64,000 bases of DNA from JBDSLU01 sp039916225 (GTDB taxonomy: Bacteria; Acidobacteriota; Vicinamibacteria; Vicinamibacterales; Vicinamibacteraceae). The stretch is taken from NCBI GenBank assembly GCA_039916225.1, contig JBDSLU010000366.1, positions 1-64,000 on the forward strand, in the 5' to 3' direction. This document shows positions 28,676 to 36,911 of this stretch, in pieces (position 1 is the first letter of the stretch; each line of letters begins with the position of its first letter). The position numbers were made by a program, and so were the translations under genes. Below the pieces are notes generated by a model. The model saw only the letters and a list, made by a program, of their open reading frames with translations, was not told the DNA's origin and searched no databases.

Positions 28676-29131
28676 GTGGGACGCCTCTTCAAACGCCTGA
28701 TTCTCGTTGCCCTGGTCATCTTCGTCGGCATCCAGTTCGTCCGGCCCGCTCGCACCAACCCGGTGAGCGATCCGGCCAAGGCGCTGACCAAGAGGCTGGC
28801 CGTGCCGGCCGACGTCAAGGCGACACTCGACCGGTCCTGCAGCAACTGCCATTCGCACACTACGGTGTGGCCGTGGTACTCCAACGTGGCGCCGATCTCG
28901 TGGAACGTGATCGGTCACGTCAACGACGGCCGCGGCAGCATGAACTTCTCCGACTGGCCGGCCGGGCCCGAGGAAGCCGGTGACCTGCTCGACGCGATCT
29001 GCGACGAGGTGAAGAAGGGGCACATGCCCATTCCGCAGTACACCTGGATCCACAGCGAGGCCAAGCTCACCGACGCGGATCGCAAGCGCCTCTGCGACTG
29101 GTCGACGAAGGCCGCCGGCGACCTCTACTAG
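28676..29131 (+). CDS. Haem-binding domain protein (Haem_bd type)
   Basis: A 151-residue protein with one N-terminal membrane helix (LILVALVIFVGIQFV) and a single CxxCH haem site in RSCSNCHSHTTVWPWYSNVA, followed by PISWNVIGHVNDGRGSMNFS. This WPWYSNVAP...H pattern is characteristic of the small membrane-anchored Haem_bd family. It probably carries one c-type haem on the periplasmic side, with unknown partner. The start is GTG 28676. Its 3' end overlaps the convergent narK gene by four bases. Confidence 0.85.
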   Translation: MGRLFKRLILVALVIFVGIQFVRPARTNPVSDPAKALTKRLAVPADVKATLDRSCSNCHSHTTVWPWYSNVAPISWNVIGHVNDGRGSMNFSDWPAGPEEAGDLLDAICDEVKKGHMPIPQYTWIHSEAKLTDADRKRLCDWSTKAAGDLY

Positions 29132-30354
29132 GCTGCGTCAGCTTCGACGTCGGCTTCGCGCCAGGAGCCGCGCCAGCCTTCGGCTGACGCCATCAGTATC
29201 CGCAGCAGCAGCACCGCGCCGGCGGCGAGCGCCGTCAGGATCGCGAAGCCCGACGAGAACGATCCGGTGGCGGCCCGGGCCTGGCCGAGGACGTTCGGCA
29301 GGATGAAGCCGCCGATGCCGCCGATGGCGCCGACGACACCGGTGACAAGGCCGATCTCGCGGGCGAAGCGCTGCGGCACCATCTGGAACACGGCCCCGTT
29401 GCCGAGGCCGAGGCACAGCATCAGCACCGCCAGCACCACGACGATGACCGGCAGCGTCGGCAGCGTGGCGCAGGTGGCGTAAGCGACGGCGATCACGCCG
29501 AGCAGCATCGACAGCAGCGGTGCGCCGCCGACCCTGTCGGCGACGATGCCGCCGATCGGCCGCGAGACGCTGCCGACGAACGCCACCAGCGCCGTGAGCA
29601 GGCCGGCGGTGACCGGCGTCACCTGGTACTGGTCGCGAAGCATCAGCGGCAGGAAGCTGCCGAGGCCGACGTAGCCGCCGAAGGTCACCGAGTAGAGCAG
29701 GCAGAACGACCACAGGTCGCGTTCCCTGAGCGATCGCATGTACTGCGCCATCGTCGGTCGCGGCCCGCGCCGCGGGCTTTCCTTGGCCAGCAGCACGAAC
29801 ACGATGAGCGCGATGGTCAGCGGAATCATGGCCACGGCCATGACCCCCTGCCAGCCGATCGAGGCGGCCAGCCGCGGCGCGATCAGGTTGGTCACCACCG
29901 TGCCGCTGTTGCCGGCGGCGGCGATGCCCATCGCCAGGCCCTGCTTCTCGGGCGGATACCAGCGGCTGGCGAGCGGGAGCGCTACCGCGAAGGACGCGCC
30001 GGCCACGCCGAGGAGGGCGCCGATGGCCATCAGATCGTTGAGGCTATCGCCCGCCAGCCAGCCCAGCGTGAGCGGCCCGTAGAGGCAGATCAGCATGATC
30101 GTGCCGACCTTCTTGCCGCCGAAGCGGTCGCTCAACAGCCCGAGCGGAACCCGCAGCAGCGAGCCGCTCAGGATCGGGATGGCCACCACCATGGCCTTCT
30201 CCGATGGCCCGAGCTTCAACCCCTCGGCGATGTAGACGCCCAGGGCGCCGAGCAGCACCCACAGCATGAACGAGACGTCGAAGTGGACGAAGCAGGCTGC
30301 CAGCGTCGGCGTGTGTCCGCGCGGTTCGGTGGTCATCATGGTCGACTGAATCAA
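29128..30354 (-). CDS. narK: Nitrate/nitrite transporter of the MFS (NarK/NasA type)
   Basis: A 12-helix major-facilitator protein of 408 residues that moves nitrate and/or nitrite across the inner membrane. The nitrate signature GNSGTVV is present (AAAGNSGTVVTNLIAPRLA), as is LSDRFGGKKVG in the first cytoplasmic loop. The start is TTG 30354 with AGGA six bases before it; ATG 30339 is a possible alternative without a good ribosome-binding site. It is the last gene of the nasA-nirB-nirD-hemD-narK run, 42 bases after hemD, so it gives a second uptake route next to nrtABCD. Confidence 0.93.
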   Translation of the reverse strand: MIQSTMMTTEPRGHTPTLAACFVHFDVSFMLWVLLGALGVYIAEGLKLGPSEKAMVVAIPILSGSLLRVPLGLLSDRFGGKKVGTIMLICLYGPLTLGWLAGDSLNDLMAIGALLGVAGASFAVALPLASRWYPPEKQGLAMGIAAAGNSGTVVTNLIAPRLAASIGWQGVMAVAMIPLTIALIVFVLLAKESPRRGPRPTMAQYMRSLRERDLWSFCLLYSVTFGGYVGLGSFLPLMLRDQYQVTPVTAGLLTALVAFVGSVSRPIGGIVADRVGGAPLLSMLLGVIAVAYATCATLPTLPVIVVVLAVLMLCLGLGNGAVFQMVPQRFAREIGLVTGVVGAIGGIGGFILPNVLGQARAATGSFSSGFAILTALAAGAVLLLRILMASAEGWRGSWREADVEADAA

Positions 30355-30396
30355 TCCTGGTCCTGGCGTGTGTTGAGCGTGTGAACGGGCGGCCGT

Positions 30397-31284
30397 CTAC
30401 CGGGCGCCGCTTTCGACGGCGAGGTACTGCACGACGCGCTCGACGAGCGGCCCGAGCTTGGGCCGCGCCGGCTCGATGCGCGGGGTGATGCCGCGGGCGA
30501 CGAGGGCGGCCGAGCAGGTCGGGCCGATCGACGCGGTGACCGTCCAGGCGTTGAGGGCCTCGATGAGCGGGGCCTCGCGCTCGGAGCGCGCGGCCACTTC
30601 GAGGAAGTGCCGCACCTGCACCTGACTGGTGAAAACGACGGCGTCGACGCGTCCGTCGATGGTCAGCCCGACCAGCTTGTCGAGCGGGCCGAGGTCATCG
30701 GGCAGGCGCCATTCGTAGATGCACAGTTCGTCGAGGACGGCGCCGCCCTCCTGGATGGCCTCGGCCAGCACGGTGCTGCGCTCGCCGAAGTGGACGAGAG
30801 CGACGCGCTTGCCGGCGAGGGGCAGGCTGCGCAGGGCGTCGACGCAGGCCTGCGTCGTCCACGGCTCGGCGACGGCCACGCTGACGCCGATGCGGCGCCG
30901 CCCGAGCGCCGCCGACGGCTTCGGGCCACGGGCGACGACGGTGGTGCGACCGAGCGCGGCACGGACGGCGTCCAGATGTCCGAGCCGCTCGATTTCGTCG
31001 AGCAGCCGGGTGACGCCGACGCCGGTCAGGAAGACGACGATGTCGTAGCGATCCTCGACCAGCGTCTCGACCCACGCCTTGATCTCGGCGGTGGCGTCGA
31101 CGACGGCTTCGGCGAGGGCGGGAGCCCGCACCACCGCCGCCCCTTCACGCTCGAACAGCGTGGCGATGGTGTCGGCCATGCGCGCTTCGAGCACGCCGAT
31201 GGTGCGCCCTTCGAGCGCCGGCGCGGCGCGCCGGGTGCTGGTGGTGACCGGGTTGGTAACCGGATCGGGCATCGGCGCTCCCAT
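30397..31284 (-). CDS. hemD: Uroporphyrinogen-III synthase
   Basis: Closes the linear tetrapyrrole hydroxymethylbilane into uroporphyrinogen III. In this context the product would go to the sirohaem of nitrite reductase. The 295-residue protein shows the family pattern: GRTIGVLEARMADTIATLFE at the start, DIVVFLTGVGVTRLLDE, a two-lobe fold with AVVFTSQVQVRHFLEVAA, and ASIGPTCSAALVARGI. ATG 31284 lies 5 bases after nirD; a second ATG is at 31272. Placement inside a nitrite reductase operon is common for this type of HemD. Confidence 0.88.
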   Translation of the reverse strand: MGAPMPDPVTNPVTTSTRRAAPALEGRTIGVLEARMADTIATLFEREGAAVVRAPALAEAVVDATAEIKAWVETLVEDRYDIVVFLTGVGVTRLLDEIERLGHLDAVRAALGRTTVVARGPKPSAALGRRRIGVSVAVAEPWTTQACVDALRSLPLAGKRVALVHFGERSTVLAEAIQEGGAVLDELCIYEWRLPDDLGPLDKLVGLTIDGRVDAVVFTSQVQVRHFLEVAARSEREAPLIEALNAWTVTASIGPTCSAALVARGITPRIEPARPKLGPLVERVVQYLAVESGAR

Positions 31285-31289
31285 GGTTT

Positions 31290-31634
31290 TCACCGTCCTC
31301 CGAGCGTGACGACCACGTCCCCGGCGCTCGTCACGCCGGCCGGATACGTGGTCAGCGGAGCGCACGAATTGCCCTCGGGGCAGCCCGTCGCCAGATCGAA
31401 GCGATACGCGTGGAACGGGCAGACGACCTTGCCGTTGCCGACGAAGCCGTCGGCGAGCGGGCCGTTGGCGTGCGGGCACGAGGCCTGCGTGGCGAACACT
31501 TCACCCGATCGCGGCCGGAACACGGCGATCTCGAGGTCGTCGATGGCGAACGTCCGACCTTCGCCGACCGGGATCCGATCGAGCGATCCCAGGTTCACCT
31601 GGTGCGCGGCGTGCGTGCCGACGACTGCGCTCAT
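31290..31634 (-). CDS. nirD: Nitrite reductase small subunit (Rieske type)
   Basis: The 114-residue small subunit of NADH-dependent assimilatory nitrite reductase. The Rieske-type iron-sulfur ligands are present: CPHANGPLADG and CPFHAYRFD, giving C-x-H and C-x2-H. Some NirD proteins lack these residues; this one keeps all four, so it may bind a 2Fe-2S cluster. Its ATG overlaps the nirB stop (ATGA), showing coupled translation. hemD follows after 5 bases. Confidence 0.93.
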   Translation of the reverse strand: MSAVVGTHAAHQVNLGSLDRIPVGEGRTFAIDDLEIAVFRPRSGEVFATQASCPHANGPLADGFVGNGKVVCPFHAYRFDLATGCPEGNSCAPLTTYPAGVTSAGDVVVTLGGR

Positions 31635-34159
31635 CGCCCCGCCTCCGCGCCGCGGAAAGCCAGCGCTTCGGCGCGGCTGGCGCGCACCTCGACGGCGACC
31701 GGCACCGCGGCAGGCTCCAGGACCTGGCTGAACTGCGACGGGTGCACCGGCGCGTGCGCCTCGAGCCATGGATCGACGAAGCTGTCGACCGTCGTCTGCA
31801 TGTCGGCGTCGAGCCGGGCCGCAATGCCCTCGGCGTCGTCGACGATCACCGCGCGGACGCGCTCGAGCCCCATCCGCGGCACGAAGTCGTAGGTGCGCTC
31901 GAGGTACTTGGCTTCCTCGCGGTACCACTGCATGAAGCGGCCGGTCAGCGTGATGACCTCGTCCTGGCTGTCGACGGTGGTCAGCAGGTCGCCCTTGCGG
32001 ACGTGCGCGCCGGCCGCGCCGCCGATGTAGATCTCCCAGCGTCCGCCTTCGATGGCGACCGCGCCGATGTCCTTGACCGTGGCTTCGGAGCAGTTGCGCG
32101 GGCAACCGGCCGTCGCCAGCTTCATCTTGGCGGGCGACTCGAGGCCCTGGAAACGCTTTTCGATGGCGATGCCCAGGGCGGTCGAGTCGCCGACGCCGAA
32201 GCGGCAGAACTCGGTGCCGACGCACGTCTTGCAGGTGCGGAAGGCCTTCGTGTAGGCGTGGCCCGAGGGCATGCCGAGGTCCTTCCAGACCTCGGGCAGC
32301 TGCTCGCGCGTCAGCCCGAGCAGGTCGATGCGCTGGCCGCCGGTGATCTTCACCATGCGGACGTTGTACTTGTCGGCGACGTCGGCGATCTTGCGGAGGT
32401 CGGCGGCGCTGGTCACGCCGCCGAAGATGCGCGGCACGACGCTGTAGGTCCGATCCTTCTGGATGTTGGCGTGGACGCGGTCATTGATGAAGCGGGCGTC
32501 GCGCTCCTCGACGACGTCGTTGCCCCACATCGTCTTCAGCAGCGAGGCCAGGCCGGCCTTGCTGCCTGGGTCCTCGCGGCCGGCGGCAAGCACGTCGAAC
32601 ACCTGCGAGACGCTGCGCAGGTTCATGTCCTTGATGGCGCCGATCAGCTCGCGCTTGGCCATCGCCACGCCCGGCACGTAGTAGTGCGCCGCCGGATCGT
32701 CCTGCAGGTTGTCGCCGGCCACGGCCTCGACGATCGCCTTGACCTGCACCTTGCACGAGCCGCAGCCGGTGCCGGCGCGGGTCGCGTCGCAGACCGCCTT
32801 GAAGGTCTTGCAGCCGTTGCGCAGGGCGCCGACGATGGCCCCCTTCGAGACGCCGTTGCAGTTGCAGATCTGGGCGTCGTCGGGCATGTCGGCGGCGGAC
32901 AGCTGCGCCGGCGCGTCGCCCATCGGGAACAGCAGCGAGGCGCGCGACTCGGGCAGCGACGTGCTGCGGTCGAAGAGCTGCTGCAGCGCCGGGGCGGCGC
33001 TGGTGTCGCCGAGCAGGATGGCGCCGACGAGCTTGCCGTCGCGGACGATCAGCTTGTGGTAGACGCCGCGGCCGGGCTCGGCGTAGGTGACGACCTCGTC
33101 GTCGGCGTCGCGGCTCTGCTTCTCGCCCATGACGGCGAGGTCGACGCCCATCACCTTCAGTTTGGTGGACGTCCGCGAGCCTTCGTAGACCTTGTCCTCC
33201 ACGCGACCGCTGATCCGGTCGGCCAGCACCGCCGTCTGTTCCCACAGCGGCGCGACCAGGCCGTAGACCAGGCCGCGGTGCTCGGCGCATTCGCCGACGG
33301 CGCAGATGGATGGATCCGACGTGGCCATGCCGTCGCTGACGACGATGCCCCGCTTGATCTCGAGCCCGGCGGACCTGGCCAACGCTACGTTCGGGCGGAT
33401 GCCGGCGGCGACGACGAGCAGGTCGCAGTCGAGCGTCGAGCCGTCCTTGAACTGCAGGCCGGTGACGGATCCGTTGCCCAGGAGGCCGGTGGTCGCTTTC
33501 CCCAGGTGTACTTTGACCCCCAGCGACTCCATCGACTTCTGCAGCATCAGCCCGGCGTCGCGATCGAGCTGCATCTCCATCAGGTGTTCCATCAAGTGGA
33601 CCACGTTGACCTCGAGACCGCGCCCGGACAGGCCGCGCGCCGCTTCGAGGCCGAGGAGACCGCCGCCGATGACCGCCGCCGACTTGACGTCGGCCGCTCG
33701 CGCCAGCATGCGCTCGCAGTCTTCGAGCGTCCGGAACACGTAGACGCCGTCCTTGTAGGGACCGGGGCCGTGCGCAGGCTCGGTCGGCGCCAGGTTCTCG
33801 AAGGGCGGCACGAACGGCACCGAGCCGGTGGCGATGACCAGGGTGTCGTAGGGCTCGGCGCGACCGTCCGAGCCGTAGACCACCTTCGCCTCGCGGTCGA
33901 TGCGGGCCGCACCGATGCCGGCGTGCAGCGTCACGTTGTTGTCGGTGTACCAGTCGAGCGGGTTGATGAAGATGTCGTCCGGCTGCTGGGTGCCGGCGAG
34001 GACACCCGAGAGCAGGATGCGGTTGTAGTTGCCGTACGGCTCGTCGCCGAACATGGTGACCTGGAAGCGATCGCCGTTGGCGCGGGCGAGCACGTCTTCG
34101 ACGAGGCGGGCGCCCGCCATGCCGTTGCCGATGACCACGAGACGATGAGGTGACGTCAT
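31631..34159 (-). CDS. nirB: NADH-dependent nitrite reductase large subunit
   Basis: Reduces nitrite to ammonium with six electrons from NAD(P)H in the cytoplasm. The 842-residue protein has an FAD/NAD domain (VVIGNGMAGARLVEDVLAR; VIGGGLLGLEAARGL), a BFD-type 2Fe-2S segment (CNCNGVSKGAI with GCGSCK), a ferredoxin-like nitrite/sulfite reductase domain, and the sirohaem/4Fe-4S site TCVGTEFCRFG with TAGCPRNCSEA (C-x5-C, C-x3-C). Length is standard. ATG 34159 (MTSPHRLVVIGNG) overlaps the nasA stop as ATGA; the frame continues upstream only as antisense to nasA. Confidence 0.96.
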   Translation of the reverse strand: MTSPHRLVVIGNGMAGARLVEDVLARANGDRFQVTMFGDEPYGNYNRILLSGVLAGTQQPDDIFINPLDWYTDNNVTLHAGIGAARIDREAKVVYGSDGRAEPYDTLVIATGSVPFVPPFENLAPTEPAHGPGPYKDGVYVFRTLEDCERMLARAADVKSAAVIGGGLLGLEAARGLSGRGLEVNVVHLMEHLMEMQLDRDAGLMLQKSMESLGVKVHLGKATTGLLGNGSVTGLQFKDGSTLDCDLLVVAAGIRPNVALARSAGLEIKRGIVVSDGMATSDPSICAVGECAEHRGLVYGLVAPLWEQTAVLADRISGRVEDKVYEGSRTSTKLKVMGVDLAVMGEKQSRDADDEVVTYAEPGRGVYHKLIVRDGKLVGAILLGDTSAAPALQQLFDRSTSLPESRASLLFPMGDAPAQLSAADMPDDAQICNCNGVSKGAIVGALRNGCKTFKAVCDATRAGTGCGSCKVQVKAIVEAVAGDNLQDDPAAHYYVPGVAMAKRELIGAIKDMNLRSVSQVFDVLAAGREDPGSKAGLASLLKTMWGNDVVEERDARFINDRVHANIQKDRTYSVVPRIFGGVTSAADLRKIADVADKYNVRMVKITGGQRIDLLGLTREQLPEVWKDLGMPSGHAYTKAFRTCKTCVGTEFCRFGVGDSTALGIAIEKRFQGLESPAKMKLATAGCPRNCSEATVKDIGAVAIEGGRWEIYIGGAAGAHVRKGDLLTTVDSQDEVITLTGRFMQWYREEAKYLERTYDFVPRMGLERVRAVIVDDAEGIAARLDADMQTTVDSFVDPWLEAHAPVHPSQFSQVLEPAAVPVAVEVRASRAEALAFRGAEAGR

Positions 34160-36318
34160 GAGCGTGTGTCCTTGCTGAGATCCCTGAGAACGGGGCCAAG
34201 GTCCGTGGAACCGGGGGCCTTGGTGCTGTCTTTCACGAGGGGGTCGACGCGCGCGGCGCAGACCTTGAACTCCGGCATGCGGCTGATCGGATCGAGCGCG
34301 TCGTTGGTGAGCCGGTTGGCCGACTGCTCGTCGGGCCAATGGAAGGGCATGAAGACGGTGTCGGGCCGGATGTCGCGGGTCACCTTGGCGGTGACCTCGA
34401 CCGAGCCGCGGCGGGTCTTCACCGTCAGGCGGCCGCCGTCGGTGATCTTCAGCCGCGCCGCCGTCTGCGGGTGCAGCTCGGCGACGGCCGTGCCCGACAT
34501 GGCGTTCAGCGCCGCCACCCGGCGCGTCATCGTGCCCGACTGGTACTGGGCGAGCACGCGGCCGGTGGTGAGGTAGAGCGGGTATTCCTTGTCCGGCGCT
34601 TCGGCCGGCAGCTTGTGCTTCACGGCGTGGAAGCGCGCCTTGCCGGACGGCGTGGCGAAGGCGTCGAGGAACAGCCGCGGCGTGCCGGTGTGCTCGGCCG
34701 ACGGGCACGGCCAGAAGACGCCGCGCTGGGCTTCGATCTTGGCGTAGGTGATGCCCGAGTAGTCGGCCGGCGCGCCCTTGGTGGCGCGGGCCAGCTCGTT
34801 GAACACGTCTTCCGGCGTGTCGTAGGCGAACCACTTGCGCTTGCCGAGCCGTTCGGCCAGGCCGACGATGACGCCGATGTCCGAGGCGACGCCGAGCGGC
34901 GCCGCGACGGCGCGCTTGCGGCGGATGACGCGACCTTCGAGGTTGGTCATCGTGCCGTCCTCTTCCGCCCACTGCGCGGACGGCAGGACGACGTCGGCCA
35001 TCTTGGCCGTCTCGGAGAGGAAGAAGTCGGAGACGGCGAGGAAGTCGAGGGACGCCAGGCGCGTCGCGACCTCGTTGGCCGACGGCGACGAGACCACCGC
35101 GTTGAAGCCCATCACGAAGAGGGCGCGGACGCCGCCTTCGGTGCCGCAGCTCTGGAGCAGCTCGTAGGCCGACTTGCCGGGGCCAGGAATCGAATCGGGC
35201 GAGACGCGCCAGACGCCGGCGACGGCCCGGCGAGCCGCCGGGTCGGTGATCGAGCGATAGCCGGGGAGCTGGTCGGCTTTCTGGCCGTGCTCGCGGCCAC
35301 CCTGGCCGTTGCCCTGCCCGGTGAGGATGCCGAAGCCGCTGCCTTCCGTGCCGGGGAAGCCGCAGACCAGGGCGATGTTGATGTAGGAGAGCGTGTTGGC
35401 GACGCCCTGCGCCTGCTGCTCGGGACCCCGCCCGGTCAGCACGAAGCCGCGCGCCGACGTGCCGAGCAGGCGCGCCGCTTCGACCAGCTTCTTCTCGGGG
35501 ACGCCGGTGATGCGCTCGACGAGCTCGGGCCAGTAGCCGGCGGCGACGGCGCGGACCTTGGCGAAGCCTTCGGTGCGCCGCTCGATGTAGGGCTGGTTGG
35601 CCAGGCCATCGCGCAGCAGGACGTGCAGCAGGCCGTTGGCGAGGGCGGTGTCGGTGCCCGGCATCGGCTGCAGGTGGATCGTGGCCAGCTGGGCTGTCGC
35701 CGACCGGCGCGGATCGATGACGACGAGCGCCCCGCCCCGCCCTTTCAGCGTCTCGAGGTAGCGCACGAACGGCGGCATGGTCTCGGCCGGATTGCTGCCG
35801 GCCAGCAACACGACGTCGGCGTGCTCGAGATCCTCGAGGGGGAAGGGCAGCCCGCGGTCGAGCCCGAAGGCCTTGTTCGAGGCCGCGGCGCCCGACGACA
35901 TGCAGTAACGGCCGTTGTAGTCGATGTTGGCGGTGCCGACGGCGACGCGGGCGAACTTGCCGAGGAGGTAGGCCTTCTCGTTGGTCAGCGCCCCGCTGCC
36001 GAGGATGCCGACGGCATCGGCGCCATGCGTGCGGATCGTGTCGCGGATGCCGAGCGCGATGCGATCGAGGGCGTAGCGCCAGCCGACCGGCACCAGTCGG
36101 CCAGCCCGGTCGCGGGCCAGCGGCTCACGCAGCCGCTCCGGATGATCGACCACCGCCGCGGCGTTCCAGCCCTTGGCGCACAGCGCGCCGGCGTTGACCG
36201 GAAAGGCCCGATTGCCCACCACCGACAACGTCGGTGACGTGCGCGCGACGATGCCGCACTGCAGCGCGCAGTAGGGGCAGTGCGTCTCGACGACGTCGAC
36301 AGCGGCGGGTGCGGTCAT
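34156..36318 (-). CDS. nasA: Assimilatory nitrate reductase catalytic subunit
   Basis: A cytoplasmic molybdopterin enzyme of 720 residues that reduces nitrate to nitrite for NirBD. The N-terminal 4Fe-4S ligands are CPYCALQC with a fourth Cys in GALCAKGW; the probable molybdenum-ligating Cys is in RYCMSSGAAASNKAFG. The C-terminal dinucleotide-binding domain contains LYLTTGRVLAQYQSGTMTRR and PFHWPDEQSANRLT. It lacks the extra C-terminal 2Fe-2S/FAD domains of some NasA proteins. ATG 36318 (MTAPAAVDVV) is preferred over the 14-codon upstream extension. It is the first gene of the minus-strand operon. Confidence 0.95.
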   Translation of the reverse strand: MTAPAAVDVVETHCPYCALQCGIVARTSPTLSVVGNRAFPVNAGALCAKGWNAAAVVDHPERLREPLARDRAGRLVPVGWRYALDRIALGIRDTIRTHGADAVGILGSGALTNEKAYLLGKFARVAVGTANIDYNGRYCMSSGAAASNKAFGLDRGLPFPLEDLEHADVVLLAGSNPAETMPPFVRYLETLKGRGGALVVIDPRRSATAQLATIHLQPMPGTDTALANGLLHVLLRDGLANQPYIERRTEGFAKVRAVAAGYWPELVERITGVPEKKLVEAARLLGTSARGFVLTGRGPEQQAQGVANTLSYINIALVCGFPGTEGSGFGILTGQGNGQGGREHGQKADQLPGYRSITDPAARRAVAGVWRVSPDSIPGPGKSAYELLQSCGTEGGVRALFVMGFNAVVSSPSANEVATRLASLDFLAVSDFFLSETAKMADVVLPSAQWAEEDGTMTNLEGRVIRRKRAVAAPLGVASDIGVIVGLAERLGKRKWFAYDTPEDVFNELARATKGAPADYSGITYAKIEAQRGVFWPCPSAEHTGTPRLFLDAFATPSGKARFHAVKHKLPAEAPDKEYPLYLTTGRVLAQYQSGTMTRRVAALNAMSGTAVAELHPQTAARLKITDGGRLTVKTRRGSVEVTAKVTRDIRPDTVFMPFHWPDEQSANRLTNDALDPISRMPEFKVCAARVDPLVKDSTKAPGSTDLGPVLRDLSKDTRS

Positions 36319-36911
36319 GCCGCACCGTCCCTGTGCAAGATGCCCTCCGGCCGGGCACATCAGCCGTCAAATTGCTCAAAGCCTTCGTTTTGCTGGGAAA
36401 AAGGCCAGAAGTGAGGGTTTGGCGGGCGCTCCGGGGAGGGCCCACAAGTGGACGTGATTGTTTGCTGCGTACGTTAAGACAAACGGAAATGTTTGAAATC
36501 GCCTTCCGAGGGGCTATTCACCGCGAAGTTCTCGATGCGGCAGGCAGCGATCCAATTTGCAGGTGGCTCGATCGGACGTCCACTAATGTCGCCAGGTCGA
36601 TGATATGGACACATTACTGTCGCTATTGCCCGTGGGTCCCGGAATGACCAGGGATTGCCTGGCCAGCAAATTAGCGACTCTTTCGTTGACTTTACAAATG
36701 CAAACAACAATTTAGTAACCACAATAAACCAGTTATTTTGGGCTGTAAGTCGTTGTCAATGCACAACTTGCCTGGGTCGCCGTCGAAGCTCGGGTGTGGC
36801 TGGCTGTGGCCTTGCAATACGGGCGGCAGCCGCAAGGCTCGCGACGCCGTTTTGGCCGCCATCCTGGCTGGCCCGGCGAAGCACACGAGGTCTGGATTGT
36901 CAGGAGCGCCA
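36319..36911. other. 593-base divergent control region between nasA and nrtA
   Basis: This gap separates the two arms of the nitrate island, and I see no gene in it. Bases about 36640-36760 are strikingly AT-rich for this genome (for example ACAAATGCAAACAACAATTT and AATAAACCAGTTATTTTGGG). A short hairpin TGCCC/GGGCA (36341-36345 with 36353-36357) lies just upstream of nasA, and small hairpins such as CCAGG..CCTGG (about 36640-36660) occur centrally. A sigma-54-like site is at 36801. The length and composition fit a regulated divergent promoter region. Confidence 0.6.
36801..36817 (+). promoter_or_regulatory. Candidate sigma-54 (-24/-12) promoter for nrtABCD
   Basis: TGGCTGTGGCCTTGCAA matches the consensus TGGCACG-N4-TTGCA/T, with GG and GC in the required spacing of ten bases, about 95 bases before the nrtA start. 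Nitrate assimilation genes are often NtrC/sigma-54 controlled, and an NtrC-type activator is encoded 10 kb away, though nothing shows that it acts here. The site was found by eye in a 593-base gap; other near-matches with wrong spacing were discarded. Confidence 0.4.

Noticed and set aside
31742..34153. An 803-codon plus-strand frame opposite nirB
   Set aside because: No domain, repetitive Arg/Ala/Gly/Val/Asp composition, exactly antisense to NirB.
34339..36237. A 632-codon plus-strand frame opposite nasA
   Set aside because: Antisense shadow of NasA with no independent protein signature.
36474..36647. A short plus-strand frame in the nasA-nrtA gap
   Set aside because: It runs across AT-rich regulatory sequence, has no ribosome-binding site and no recognisable protein features.
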